Origin: Streptomyces pluripotens
GTDB lineage: Bacteria > Actinomycetota > Actinomycetes > Streptomycetales > Streptomycetaceae
NCBI RefSeq assembly: GCF_000802245.2
Contig: NZ_CP021080.1
Location: forward strand, 2,108,001-2,172,000
Direction of reading: 5' to 3'
DNA length: 64,000 nucleotides
Numbering within the stretch: position 1 is the stretch's first letter; each line of letters begins with the position of its first letter. The notes beneath the pieces were generated by a model. The model worked only from the letters and a program-made list of their open reading frames with translations. It had not been told where the DNA came from and made no database searches. The position numbers and the translations under genes were made by a program. Positions 49,469-58,117 of this stretch are shown piece after piece.

Positions 49469-52351
49469 TCACGCGGGAACGATGTTCACCAGCTTCGGTG
49501 CCCGCACGATCAGCTTGCGGATGCCCGCACCGCCCAGTGCAGCGACGACCCGCTCGTCGGACAGGGCCACCTTCTCCAGCTCCTCCTCGGAGATGGCCGG
49601 CGACACCTCCAGGCGGGCCTTGACCTTGCCCTTGATCTGCACCACGCAGGTCACGGCCTCGTCCACCACGTACTGCGGATCGGCGACCGGGAAGTCCTGG
49701 TGGACGACCGAGTCGGTGTGCCCCAGCCTGCGCCACAGCTCCTCGGCGATGTGTGGGGCCAGCGGGGCGATCATCAGCACCAGCGGCTCGGCGACCGACC
49801 GCGGCACCGCACCGCCGGTCTTGGTCAGGTGGTTGTTCAGCTCGGTGACCTTGGCGATGGCCGTGTTGAAACGCAGGCCCCCCAGGTCCTGACGGACGCC
49901 GTCGATCGCCTTGTGCAGGGCACGCAGGGCGTCCTCGTCGGGCTCGGCACCGGTGACGGTGACCTGGCCGGTGGTCTCGTCGACGATGTTGCGCCACAGC
50001 CGCTGCAGCAACCGGAACTGGCCGACGACCGCCCGCGTGTCCCACGGACGCGAGACGTCCAGCGGACCCATCGCCATCTCGTACAGGCGCAGGGTGTCGG
50101 CACCGTACTCGGCGCAGATCTCGTCCGGCGTCACCGCGTTCTTCAGCGACTTGCCCATCTTGCCCAGCAGACGGGTGACCTTTTCGCCCTGGTAGGAGTA
50201 GGCGCCGTCACGCTCCTCCACCTCGGCGGCCGGCACTGCGATACCACGGCTGTCGCGGTAGACGTAGGCCTGGATCATGCCCTGGTTGAACAGCTTGTGG
50301 AACGGCTCGGCGGAGGAAACGTGTCCCAGGTCGTACAGGACCTTGGACCAGAAGCGCGCGTACAACAGGTGCAGCACGGCGTGCTCGGCGCCGCCGACGT
50401 ACAGGTCCACGCCGCCGTGCGGCCGGCCCTCGCGCGGGCCCATCCAGTACTGCTCGATCTCGGGGTCGACCAGCTCCCGCTCGTTGTGCGGGTCCAGGTA
50501 ACGGAACTCGTACCAGCAGGAACCGGCCCAGTTGGGCATCGTGTTGGTCTCTCGGCGGTACTTCTTCGGACCGTTGCCCAGGTCCAGGGTGACGTTGACC
50601 CATTCCTCGTTGCGCGACAGCGGCGTCTCGGGCTGGGTGTCGGCGTCGTCCGGGTCGAAGGTGCGGGGGCTGTAGTCCTCGACCTCGGGCAGCTCCAACG
50701 GCAGCATCGACTCGGGCAGGGCGTGGGCGACACCGTCCTCGTCGTAGACGATCGGGAAGGGTTCGCCCCAGTAACGCTGGCGGCTGAACAGCCAGTCCCG
50801 CAGGCGGAAGTTGACGGTGCCCTCGCCCACGCCCGCGCCCTGCAGCCACTCGGTGATACGGGCCTTGGCATCGGTCACGCCCAGGCCGTCCAGCGTGACG
50901 TCGGCGCCGGCCGAGTTGATGATCTCGGCGTCGTGGGAGACGAAGGCGTCGTCCCAGGTGGACGCGTCGGTGCCGCGGCCGTCGGTCGGCTCCACCACGC
51001 AGCGGATCGGCAGGCCGAAGGCGCGTGCGAAGGCGAAGTCACGCGTGTCGTGTGCTGGAACGGCCATGATCGCACCGGTGCCGTAGCCCATCAGGACGTA
51101 GTCGGCGATGAAGACCGGGATCCGCTGGTTGTTGGCCGGGTTCACGGCGAACGCACCGGTGAAGACGCCGGTCTTGTCCTTGGCCTCGGCCTGGCGCTCC
51201 ACGTCGGACTTCGCGGCGGCCTGCGCACGGTAGGCGGCGACGGCCTCCGCAGGAGTGGCATGGCCACCGGTCCATGCCTCGTGCGTGCCCTCGGGCCACT
51301 CGGAGGGGGTGAACTTCTCCACCAGCGGGTGCTCGGGCGCCAGCACCATGTAGGTGGCACCGAACAGCGTGTCCGGACGGGTGGTGAAGACCGTGATGCG
51401 TTCGCCGTCGATCGGGAAGTCGACACGAGCGCCCTCGCTGCGGCCGATCCAGTTGCGCTGCTGCAGCTTGATGGCCTCGGGCCAGTCCAGCTCCTCCAGG
51501 TCCTGCAGCAGCCGGTCGGCGTAGGCGGTGATCCGCATGTTCCACTGGCGCAGCTTGGCCTTGAAGACCGGGAAGTTGCCACGCTCGGAGCGACCCTCGG
51601 CGGTGACCTCCTCATTGGCCAGTACGGTGCCCAGACCGGGGCACCAGTTGACCGGCGCGTCGGAGGCGTAGGCCAGGCGGTACTCGCCCAGGACGGCGGC
51701 GCGCTCGGTCTCGCTCAGTTCACCCCACGCGCGCGTGGTGCCCGGAACCGGACGCTCACCGGATGCGAAGCGGGCGACCAGCTCGGCGATCGGGCGGGCC
51801 TTCTTCGCCTCCTCGTCGTACCAGGAGTTGAAGATCTGCAGGAAGATCCACTGGGTCCACTTGTAGTAGTCCGGGTCGATCGTGGCGAAGGACCGGCGCT
51901 TGTCGTGTCCCAGACCCAGCCGCCGCAGCTGCGCCTTCATGTTCTCGATGTTGGCCTCGGTGGACACGCGCGGGTGCGTGCCGGTCTGCACGGCGTACTG
52001 CTCCGCGGGCAGGCCGAAGGCGTCGAAGCCCAGGGTGTGCAGCACGTTGTGGCCGGTCATGCGCTGATACCGGGCGTAGACGTCGGTGGCGATGTAGCCC
52101 AGTGGGTGGCCCACGTGCAGACCCGCACCGGAGGGGTACGGGAACATGTCCATGATGAACTTCTTGGGCTTGGCGACCAGCACGGGGTCGCCGGCCAGGT
52201 CGCCCTTGGGGTTCGGCGTCGCGTAGGTGCCGTCGGCGTCCCAGAAGTCCTGCCAGCGTGCCTCGATCTCGGCTGCCATGGCGGCCGTGTAGCGGTGCGG
52301 CGCGGCCTCCGCCGACATGGCCGCGGCGGCAGCGGGGTTCGTCTCGCTCAT
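49469..52351 (-). CDS. leuS: Leucyl-tRNA synthetase
   Basis: A 960-residue class I synthetase that charges tRNA-Leu. The ATP site has [16 protein letters not shown] (HIGH) and [10 protein letters not shown] (KMSKS). The CP1 editing domain (about 235-440) contains [22 protein letters not shown], including the conserved Thr-rich segment that clears mischarged products. The C-terminal anticodon-binding and LeuRS-specific domains are complete. The ATG at 52351 is preceded by GAGG. A leader peptide and attenuator lie directly upstream, so leucine supply controls its expression. Confidence 0.97.
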   Translation of the reverse strand: MSETNPAAAAAMSAEAAPHRYTAAMAAEIEARWQDFWDADGTYATPNPKGDLAGDPVLVAKPKKFIMDMFPYPSGAGLHVGHPLGYIATDVYARYQRMTGHNVLHTLGFDAFGLPAEQYAVQTGTHPRVSTEANIENMKAQLRRLGLGHDKRRSFATIDPDYYKWTQWIFLQIFNSWYDEEAKKARPIAELVARFASGERPVPGTTRAWGELSETERAAVLGEYRLAYASDAPVNWCPGLGTVLANEEVTAEGRSERGNFPVFKAKLRQWNMRITAYADRLLQDLEELDWPEAIKLQQRNWIGRSEGARVDFPIDGERITVFTTRPDTLFGATYMVLAPEHPLVEKFTPSEWPEGTHEAWTGGHATPAEAVAAYRAQAAAKSDVERQAEAKDKTGVFTGAFAVNPANNQRIPVFIADYVLMGYGTGAIMAVPAHDTRDFAFARAFGLPIRCVVEPTDGRGTDASTWDDAFVSHDAEIINSAGADVTLDGLGVTDAKARITEWLQGAGVGEGTVNFRLRDWLFSRQRYWGEPFPIVYDEDGVAHALPESMLPLELPEVEDYSPRTFDPDDADTQPETPLSRNEEWVNVTLDLGNGPKKYRRETNTMPNWAGSCWYEFRYLDPHNERELVDPEIEQYWMGPREGRPHGGVDLYVGGAEHAVLHLLYARFWSKVLYDLGHVSSAEPFHKLFNQGMIQAYVYRDSRGIAVPAAEVEERDGAYSYQGEKVTRLLGKMGKSLKNAVTPDEICAEYGADTLRLYEMAMGPLDVSRPWDTRAVVGQFRLLQRLWRNIVDETTGQVTVTGAEPDEDALRALHKAIDGVRQDLGGLRFNTAIAKVTELNNHLTKTGGAVPRSVAEPLVLMIAPLAPHIAEELWRRLGHTDSVVHQDFPVADPQYVVDEAVTCVVQIKGKVKARLEVSPAISEEELEKVALSDERVVAALGGAGIRKLIVRAPKLVNIVPA

Positions 52352-52392
52352 GATCCTCAAAGCTCCATCGGTCGTCTCTGCCTGCGGAAATG

Positions 52393-52425
52393 AAAAAGCC
52401 CCTCGCACAGGAGGGGATGCCGCGC
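52393..52425 (-). terminator. leuS attenuator terminator
   Basis: On the minus strand, CCCCTC pairs with GAGGGG around a 6-nt loop, and CTTTTT follows: an intrinsic terminator between the leader peptide and leuS. Just upstream, GCGCGGC (52419-52425) can pair with GCCGCGC in the last codons of the leader peptide, and GACCAC/GTGGTC forms another stem. These alternative pairs give the classical switch. Confidence 0.85.
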
Positions 52426-52464
52426 CGATGCCGACCACACGACACAACCGGTGGTCGGAACTGA

Positions 52465-52503
52465 TCAGCGCGGCCCGCTAAGCAGAAGGCGTACGGCACG
52501 CAT
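52465..52503 (-). CDS. leuS leader peptide (12 residues, three consecutive Leu)
   Basis: A 12-codon frame, [12 protein letters not shown], ending in TGA. The Leu codons are CTT-CTG-CTT, using the rare CTT codon as in the leuA leader; both are followed by AGC. It lies 113 nt before leuS and is followed by a terminator hairpin, so stalling of the ribosome at the Leu run should let transcription proceed. A published comparative study predicted classical attenuators for leuS in some Streptomyces. Confidence 0.8.
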   Translation of the reverse strand: MRAVRLLLSGPR

Positions 52504-52682
52504 GGCGTTAGGGTACCGCAGGGCTTGAGCAAGCGGCGACGCACTTCCGTATGCCTAGTGGATGCCACGAAGCGGCGGCCCGGAACTGAGTCACGGTCAA
52601 GGATTACTTCGCGTACCGGCCGCTAAGGGACATCACCCCAGTCACATTGTCCGCCGATAACAACGCAATAACTCAAACCCCG

Positions 52683-52694
52683 TACTGATCAGTA
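52683..52694. promoter_or_regulatory. Palindrome upstream of the di-heme gene
   Basis: TACTGATCAGTA is a perfect 12-bp palindrome 60 bp before the start of the membrane heme protein gene, in a locally AT-richer stretch. The position suits an operator. The binding protein is unknown. Confidence 0.35.
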
Positions 52695-52754
52695 TGGCGC
52701 CACTTAGAGTGCGGCAGCGGGACCGCTTTCCCGAAACTGCTCGGAGTTGCCCCC

Positions 52755-54095
52755 ATGAACCCTCGTCGTAGTACCAGCTCGCTCCCCAAACCGGGCCGCT
52801 CGGCCTATGGGGTGGCATCCGTCGTCGTTCTGCTGCTCATACCCGTAGTCGTGCTGGTGGGGGGCAGCCAGTTCCGCGCCTTCCTGAACTTCGGCGCGGG
52901 TGTGCTCTCCCTCGTCTCGCTCAGTTGCTCGGTGATCTGGGGTCTGCTCGCCCAGGACCGGATCTTCCTGAACACACGGCAGCGGATCGTGGGCCAGGCG
53001 GTCCACCGGACCACCGCGGTCGCCTCGATCGCATTCCTGCTGTTGCACATCGTCACGAAGATCGCCGTCGGCCACACACAGGTGATTGCCGCGGTCATCC
53101 CATTCTCCGGTGGTTTTGCCGGAATAGGCGGCCTCGTCGGCCTCGGCTCACTGGCGGGCCTGTTGATGATCTTCGTGGGTGTCACCGGTGCCCTGCGCAG
53201 CAATTTCGCCACCCCGGCCCCCGTGGCCGCCCGGTGGCGGGCCATGCACATGCTGGCCTACCCGGCTTGGTGCGCGGCGCTGATCCACGGCCTCTACGCG
53301 GGTCGCGCGGCCAAGCCCATCTTCGTGATCCTCTACGGGTTGTCCCTGCTCGGAGTCATGGGCGCACTCGCACTGCGCGCCGCCCCACGCCCGGTCAAGC
53401 ACAAGGTCGCGGACCAGTTGGTGACGCTGTTCGGCAGCTCTGAGCGTCCGGGACCGGTCGAGGACCTGGACGCAAATCGTTCCCGGGCGGAAGAGCCGGC
53501 ACTGCGCGGTTACCAGGACCTGCGGGAGCCGAGGCCGGCACCCGCCGAGGCTATGGCTTTCCCCTCCACGCCCTCGTACCAGGGGCCGGCGGCCCCGGTC
53601 GCCGAGTCCCCCACGGGCTTCGCGGCGGCCTACCGCGCGGTGGCTCCCCGTACCGGGCCCGGACCGTCCCCGCAATCGTTCGCGACCGACCAGACCGCCC
53701 GTATGGACCTGCCGCCGGACCTGCAGGCCACGGGGGCCGTGCCCCGCATGGACGACCCCGCCAGCACCTCGGGCAGCTGGCCCCGCATGGACGACCCCGC
53801 CAGCACCTCGGGCAGCTGGCCGATTCCTTCCCCTCCGCCGGTCGGCGAGGCCCCTCCGTCCGCGTACGACCCGCTGCAGGACACCGGATACACCATGCCC
53901 ATCCAGGGGAATTCCGGCACAACCGGCTACGGCGGAAGTGACGTGTACGACATCGGTGAGACAAACCCGCTCTACGACACGTACAACCGGAACGACACGT
54001 ACAACAGCGGTCCCGCAACCGAACCATCGCCCGGCGCCTCGTACGCGCCGGGTTCGGGCGAACCTTGGAACATGCCTTCCGGAGGCCATAGGTGA
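52755..54095 (+). CDS. Six-helix di-heme membrane protein of ferric-reductase/NOX type
   Basis: A 446-residue membrane protein. Six helices occupy residues 1-210. His84 and His98 in helix 3 are separated by 13 residues, and His165 and His178 in helix 5 by 12. This is exactly the heme-ligand spacing of NOX2 and of ferric reductase transmembrane domains, so two b-hemes should be held across the membrane. Unlike NOX, no flavin domain follows. Instead there is a disordered, Pro/Ser/Tyr-rich cytoplasmic tail of about 230 residues with a 13-residue tandem duplication. The stop overlaps the start of a NuoF-like flavoprotein gene, the likely electron donor. The donor-acceptor roles are inferred. Confidence 0.82.
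   Translation: MNPRRSTSSLPKPGRSAYGVASVVVLLLIPVVVLVGGSQFRAFLNFGAGVLSLVSLSCSVIWGLLAQDRIFLNTRQRIVGQAVHRTTAVASIAFLLLHIVTKIAVGHTQVIAAVIPFSGGFAGIGGLVGLGSLAGLLMIFVGVTGALRSNFATPAPVAARWRAMHMLAYPAWCAALIHGLYAGRAAKPIFVILYGLSLLGVMGALALRAAPRPVKHKVADQLVTLFGSSERPGPVEDLDANRSRAEEPALRGYQDLREPRPAPAEAMAFPSTPSYQGPAAPVAESPTGFAAAYRAVAPRTGPGPSPQSFATDQTARMDLPPDLQATGAVPRMDDPASTSGSWPRMDDPASTSGSWPIPSPPPVGEAPPSAYDPLQDTGYTMPIQGNSGTTGYGGSDVYDIGETNPLYDTYNRNDTYNSGPATEPSPGASYAPGSGEPWNMPSGGHR
53742..53819 (+). repeat. Perfect tandem duplication of 39 bp inside the di-heme gene
   Basis: Bases 53742-53780 are repeated without change at 53781-53819. Each copy encodes 13 residues ending in STSGSW. The frame is preserved. The repeat lies in the disordered tail, and the identity at every codon position indicates a recent duplication. 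Confidence 0.95.
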
Positions 54096-55702
54096 ACGAG
54101 GCCCTGCCCGACGTCCCCGAAGTCCGCGTCGTCGGCCTTCCCCAGCTCACGTCGGGCTTCGACCTTGTGGAGCGGCTCGACCTGCCCATGCACCTGAAGG
54201 TCCACGGGCCGCTCGACCCTCTGGGCGGCGAACAGCTCGCACAGCTCGCCGAGCGCATCAGCCTCAAGGGCCGCGGCGGCGCGGGTTTCCCCTTCCACAA
54301 GAAGCTGCGCTCGGTCGCCGAGTCGGCGATCAAGCGGGGGGTGCGGCCGGTCGTCGTCGTCAACGGCAGCGAGGACGAACCGGCCTGCCGCAAGGACACC
54401 GTGCTCATCAACCGTGCCCCGCACCTGATCCTGGACGGCGCACTGCTGTGTGCGGAGGCGCTCGGCGCGCGCACACTCGTGATCGGTGTCACCCGGGAGT
54501 CCACGCAGCGTTCCATGGAGGCCGCGCTCGCCGAGCGCGGCCTGAGCAACAGTCGGAAATCGGCGCTGCGCGCGTGGGTGCAGCGCAATCCGGTGCGCAT
54601 GGTCACCGGCGCCGCCGCCTCCCTGATCCGCTCGGTCGACGGCGGTCCGGCGATCCCGCCCGGCCGCAAGATCAGCGCTTCCCAGAGCGGCGTCGGCGGC
54701 GCACCCACCCTGCTGTCGAACGCGGAGACCTTCGCGCAGTTGGCCATCGCCGCCCGCATCGGTCCCGAGCGCTACGGCAACACCGGCCTGTACGACGAGC
54801 CGGGCACCGTCATGCTGACGCTTTCCGGCGCGGTCGCCCGCCCGATGGTGATCGAGGCCCCCACGGGCGTGCCGCTGCGCTACGTGCTGCAGCTGGCGGG
54901 TGCTCCGCCGGTACCGCAAGGCGTGCTGACCGGCGGCTACCACGGCAAGTGGATCGACGCGGCAACCGTCAACGAGGCGATCGTCTCGCGCAACTCGCTG
55001 GATGCGGTGGGTGGTTCCCTGGGCGCGGGGGCGATCCTGCCCATCACCCAGGAGACGTGCCCGCTGGGCGAGTCCCTACGGGTGGCCCAGTGGCTTGCCG
55101 AGGAGAGCGCCGGCCAGTGCGGCCCCTGTTACCTGGGGCTGCCCGCCGCTGCCAGGGGTATGGAGGACATCCTGAGCGGCGGTGGCCCCGCCGCCCTGGA
55201 AGCGCTGAAACAGGTGGCGAAGAACGTCAAACGGCGGGGAGCTTGTTCACACCCGGACGGCTCGGCGATGTTCCTGGAGTCGACCATCAAGGCGTTCACC
55301 GACGACCTGGCCGCCCATGTCCTGGGAACTGGCTGCGGACGCCCCGTGGAGGGCGTTCTGCCGCTGTTCGAGGGTGGGCGGGCTCCCACCGGCATCCCCG
55401 GTGGAGGAGAGCCGGAGGAGGCCGGTGCCAGCCGCCAGAAGATCTACGTCGACTGGACGCTGTGCCGGGGCCACGGCCTGTGCGCCGACATCCTGCCGGA
55501 GGTGTTCGAGCTCGGTGCCGACGGCTTCCCCACCGTCGCCCAGGCGCAAGTGCCGCGGTACGCGGAGGCGAAGGCCGTGCGAGCGGTGCGCCGCTGCCCG
55601 GCACTCGCCCTGCGCGTCGAGGAGGACACCCGCGGACAGGCGTCGACGCGCAACCTCCCGGTCCTCTCCCAGGGGCGCGGCCGGCGCGCTCTCGGCCGCT
55701 GA
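54092..55702 (+). CDS. NuoF-like flavoprotein fused to a ferredoxin domain
   Basis: A 536-residue protein with a GTG start preceded by GGAGG, overlapping the upstream stop. The first 320 residues are the Complex I 51-kDa fold: GRGGAGFPFHKK is the NADH loop and NGSEDEPACRKD the FMN loop, then an SLBB part. In the 4Fe-4S part NuoF has CxxCxxC, but here it reads ESAGQCGPC: Ala340 replaces the first Cys, while Cys343, Cys346 and a distal Cys in GACSHPDG remain. Residues about 450-512 are a single-cluster ferredoxin (LCRGHGLC and a later CP) of the 3Fe-4S/4Fe-4S type. Predicted flow is NADH to FMN to clusters to the coupled di-heme protein. No nuoE or nuoG lies nearby. Confidence 0.85.
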   Translation: MNEALPDVPEVRVVGLPQLTSGFDLVERLDLPMHLKVHGPLDPLGGEQLAQLAERISLKGRGGAGFPFHKKLRSVAESAIKRGVRPVVVVNGSEDEPACRKDTVLINRAPHLILDGALLCAEALGARTLVIGVTRESTQRSMEAALAERGLSNSRKSALRAWVQRNPVRMVTGAAASLIRSVDGGPAIPPGRKISASQSGVGGAPTLLSNAETFAQLAIAARIGPERYGNTGLYDEPGTVMLTLSGAVARPMVIEAPTGVPLRYVLQLAGAPPVPQGVLTGGYHGKWIDAATVNEAIVSRNSLDAVGGSLGAGAILPITQETCPLGESLRVAQWLAEESAGQCGPCYLGLPAAARGMEDILSGGGPAALEALKQVAKNVKRRGACSHPDGSAMFLESTIKAFTDDLAAHVLGTGCGRPVEGVLPLFEGGRAPTGIPGGGEPEEAGASRQKIYVDWTLCRGHGLCADILPEVFELGADGFPTVAQAQVPRYAEAKAVRAVRRCPALALRVEEDTRGQASTRNLPVLSQGRGRRALGR

Positions 55703-55762
55703 ACACACGGAAACGGCGGGTCGCCCTGCGCGGGTGACCCGCTCCGGACACGTGGAACATGC

Positions 55763-55798
55763 AAGAGGCGGACCATCCATGGGGACGGTCCGCCTCTT
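55763..55798. terminator. Bidirectional stem-loop between the NuoF-like gene and tRNA-Ala
   Basis: AAGAGGCGGACC and GGTCCGCCTCTT form a perfect 12-bp stem with a 12-nt loop. It lies between the convergent NuoF-like gene and the first tRNA-Ala, 8 nt after the 3' end of the tRNA, so it can end both transcripts. Confidence 0.85.
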
Positions 55799-55805
55799 CC
55801 TTCTG

Positions 55806-55878
55806 TGGAGCTAAGGAGAATTGAACTCCTGACCTCCTGCATGCCATGCAGGCGCTCTACCAACTGAGCTATAGCCCC
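55806..55878 (-). tRNA. tRNA-Ala(GGC), first copy
   Basis: A canonical 73-nt cloverleaf: acceptor GGGGCTA/TAGCTCC including the G3-U70 pair that marks alanine, discriminator A, anticodon loop ATGGCAT with anticodon GGC, and T-loop TTCAATT. CCA is not encoded. A stem-loop terminator follows. An identical copy lies 1.4 kb away. Confidence 0.98.
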
Positions 55879-56401
55879 TGGTGTCCAAGCGGCAGAACCG
55901 CCTGTCGACCGTGTCGCCCGGTTTCCCGGCGACGACGCCAACATTACATGGTCGCGGGGGTGCAGCACCAAATCGGCGTCCACTGCGACCCGATAAGGAG
56001 CTCAATGTCGCATTCTGCGGCTGCGTTCACCTTCCCTGCGGGCCCCACAGGACGCTGGAGGACTGATCGTCCGCCCGCTGTCGCCCGCCCACTGTCGTCT
56101 GCATGGGGCGTCACGGGTCACCACGTCGCCGATCGGCCCGGCATGCTGAGCGCACGCCCGGTGGTCCGCGGCTACGCCCCTGCCGCCCCGTCCGCACGGA
56201 CTCCGGACGACGGTTCCGGGCACGGCACTGGCACGCTGCCCGGGCCCCCTCCGTGACGGGTGCCGCAAAGGACAGGGCACTGCGAACCGCACCAGACCGG
56301 CTTGGAGTTGATGCTTTCAACCGCCCACGGAGGAGCTCGGGTGCCCCATCCCCTCGTCGGAGTGGACATCGTTGCCGGGGCGCGGCCCCGGTCGACCCGC
56401 G
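55879..56401. other. 523-bp intergenic region, no gene seen
   Basis: Between the zinc-ribbon gene end and tRNA-Ala(1). I find no frame with a ribosome site or family resemblance. It must hold the tRNA promoter; no clear box is recognised. Confidence 0.5.
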
Positions 56402-56635
56402 TCAAGCCGTGACGAAGGAGTAGAACCTCTTGAGCGTGCAGTGGTCCTCCAGCAGACGGCCGTAGATCGGCTCGCCCTCCAGTTCCCGGTACGTCTCGAT
56501 GGGATCGCCTTTTATGATCAGCGCCCGTGCACATTCCTCGCACCAGTACTGGTAGTCGGTATTGACCGGTTCCATGTCGCGAACGATGGGCGTACCGCTG
56601 CCGCACCAATCGCACTTCCGCCTGTGTGCACCCAT
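56402..56635 (-). CDS. Small zinc-ribbon protein (77 residues)
   Basis: A 77-residue soluble protein with two CxxC pairs, KCDWCGSG and YWCEECARAL, making one zinc knuckle. The remainder is acidic and aromatic, ending LKRFYSFVTA. It starts 3 nt after the stop of another zinc-ribbon gene, so the two are coupled. I recall highly conserved homologues in Streptomyces without known function. It could be a transcription or ribosome accessory factor; nothing in the sequence decides this. Confidence 0.8.
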   Translation of the reverse strand: MGAHRRKCDWCGSGTPIVRDMEPVNTDYQYWCEECARALIIKGDPIETYRELEGEPIYGRLLEDHCTLKRFYSFVTA

Positions 56636-56638
56636 CGA

Positions 56639-56812
56639 TCAGCTCCAGCTGTGGCCGCAGGCCGTGCACACGTACGAGATTCCGCCGTTGTCGCCCAGGA
56701 CTTGGGCTACATGCGCAGAACCGCAGGAAGGGCAGCTGAGCCGGGTGTTCGTATTGCGTATCACCACCGCACCGAGGAGGTGGCCGACCTCCTCAATGGT
56801 GCTCGCAGGCAT
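56639..56812 (-). CDS. Tiny zinc-ribbon protein (57 residues)
   Basis: A 57-residue frame starting MPASTIEEVGHLLGAVVIRN, preceded by GGAGGGAG 6 nt upstream. The second half is a complete zinc ribbon: LSCPSCGSAHVAQVLGDNGG followed by YVCTACGHSWS. This is the layout of the C-terminal ribbon of TFIIS/RpoB-binding factors (CPxCG...CxxCGHxW). The next gene begins 3 nt after its stop. The strong ribosome site and motif make it a real gene despite its size. Confidence 0.8.
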   Translation of the reverse strand: MPASTIEEVGHLLGAVVIRNTNTRLSCPSCGSAHVAQVLGDNGGISYVCTACGHSWS

Positions 56813-57213
56813 CGTTGCTCCCTCCCGCCGGGCCGCGTCCCCTTCCGGCCGTTTGATTCTGCCACGACCGGACCAACACGGTCAGCGACGCCTCGGTACC
56901 AGTCCGGACAAGGCTCCCGCCGCGGGCGTTCCGGCCAGCGCACCGGCGCACACCGGGACAGCCTCCGCGGAGGTATACGGCCGCGGGACCCAAGTGACTC
57001 AAGCCGGTTCAGGACCAGTGTGCCGAAGGGACGCCACGTCGATCGGCTACCCGCACTGGATGACCGCGCGCACCCGCCGGGGCCCGGTTGTCAGTGGTGG
57101 GTGTTTCACTTTCCGTGACGGCCCGTTCGCCGTCGCCGCCCTAGATCCCGATCCACCACTTCCCGGGGCACCACTGTCCACGCACGAGCACAGGTCATCT
57201 GGGCAGGGATGCA
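56813..57213. other. About 400 bp without a recognised gene
   Basis: This stretch lies between the second tRNA-Ala terminator and the zinc-ribbon pair. No frame has a family signature or a ribosome site. It should hold the promoter of the zinc-ribbon pair. Confidence 0.5.
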
Positions 57214-57240
57214 GAAAATCCCGCCCCAGGGGGACGGGAT
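57214..57240 (-). terminator. Intrinsic terminator after the second tRNA-Ala
   Basis: On the minus strand ATCCCGTCCC pairs with GGGGCGGGAT (one G-T pair), followed by TTTC. It lies 43 nt beyond the 3' end of the tRNA. Confidence 0.75.
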
Positions 57241-57282
57241 CCTCATCACCGATCTTTGACAACTCCACAGAGTGCCGATCAG

Positions 57283-57355
57283 TGGAGCTAAGGAGAATTG
57301 AACTCCTGACCTCCTGCATGCCATGCAGGCGCTCTACCAACTGAGCTATAGCCCC
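57283..57355 (-). tRNA. tRNA-Ala(GGC), second copy
   Basis: Identical in all 73 positions to the copy at 55806-55878, with the same GGC anticodon and G3-U70 pair. The flanks differ, so the copies are separate units with separate terminators. It lies downstream of the phosphoglycerate mutase-like gene. Confidence 0.98.
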
Positions 57356-57448
57356 TTGCGTTCTTCCCGCTCGGCGGGGCGAACAAGAAGAACTCTAGCC
57401 TGTGACCTGCCGGAAAGTGAAATCCGGGGTCCGGGAGCCTCGGGACCG

Positions 57449-58117
57449 TCAGTCGTCGTCGCCGAGGACGGGCTCCGGAAGGGTGCCCGCGTTGTGCTCC
57501 AGCAGGCGCCAGCCGCGCGCGCCCTCACCGAGCACGGACCAGCAGCAGTTGGAGAGGCCACCGAGGCTCTCCCAGTGGCCGGGCTCCAGCCCCAGGAGCC
57601 TGCCGATGGTCGTGCGGATGGTCCCGCCGTGGCTGACGACGACCAGGGTGCCGTCCTCGGGCAGTTTCTCGGCGTGCCGCAGCACCACCGGGGCGGCACG
57701 GTCGGCAACCTCGGTCTCCAGTTCGCCGCCGCCTCGACGAACCGGCTCGCCGCGCTTCCAGGCGGTGTACTCCGCGCCGTAGCGGGCGATGATCTCTTCG
57801 TGCGTCAGCCCCTGCCAAACGCCCGCGTAGGTCTCGCGCAGGCCTTCCTCACGGGTGACGTCAAGGCCGGTGAGGAGGGCCAGCTCGGCGGCTGTGTTCG
57901 CGGCCCGCTGCAGGTCCGAGCAGACGATCGCGTCGGGCCCCAGAGAAGCGAGCAGCCGGGCGGCGCGACGGGCCTGGCCGACGCCGGCCTCGGTCAGTTC
58001 CACATCCGTACTGCCCTGAAAACGGCGCTCCACGTTCCACGAGGTCTGGCCGTGCCGCCACAAGATGACACGGCGGCCCCGGCCGCTACGGTCGGTCACC
58101 TCGCCGGTGGAGCTCAT
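57449..58117 (-). CDS. Histidine phosphatase family protein
   Basis: A 222-residue member of the phosphoglycerate mutase superfamily. The catalytic His is in VILWRHGQTSWN and the second His in LVVVSHGGTIRT. Conserved Arg and Glu are in SDLQRAANTA and EGLRETYAGVWQG. It resembles the broad phosphatase type, not the glycolytic mutase. The ATG overlaps the rsfS stop by 1 nt. The order nadD-LCP-rsfS-phosphatase is conserved in actinobacteria, where this gene is sometimes read as gpgP-like; the substrate is unknown here. Confidence 0.9.
   Translation of the reverse strand: MSSTGEVTDRSGRGRRVILWRHGQTSWNVERRFQGSTDVELTEAGVGQARRAARLLASLGPDAIVCSDLQRAANTAAELALLTGLDVTREEGLRETYAGVWQGLTHEEIIARYGAEYTAWKRGEPVRRGGGELETEVADRAAPVVLRHAEKLPEDGTLVVVSHGGTIRTTIGRLLGLEPGHWESLGGLSNCCWSVLGEGARGWRLLEHNAGTLPEPVLGDDD

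Noticed and set aside
49451..52393. 980-codon plus-strand frame opposite leuS
   Set aside because: Same artefact; leuS on the minus strand has complete HIGH, KMSKS and editing motifs.
52755..55702. Part of a respiratory Complex I operon
   Set aside because: No other nuo gene is present, the N3 cluster cysteine is lost, and the partner is a di-heme protein not found in Complex I.
55296..57340. Frames that run through the tRNA-Ala genes and read as RSSILLSST-type proteins
   Set aside because: They are translations of tRNA sequence, a common annotation error.
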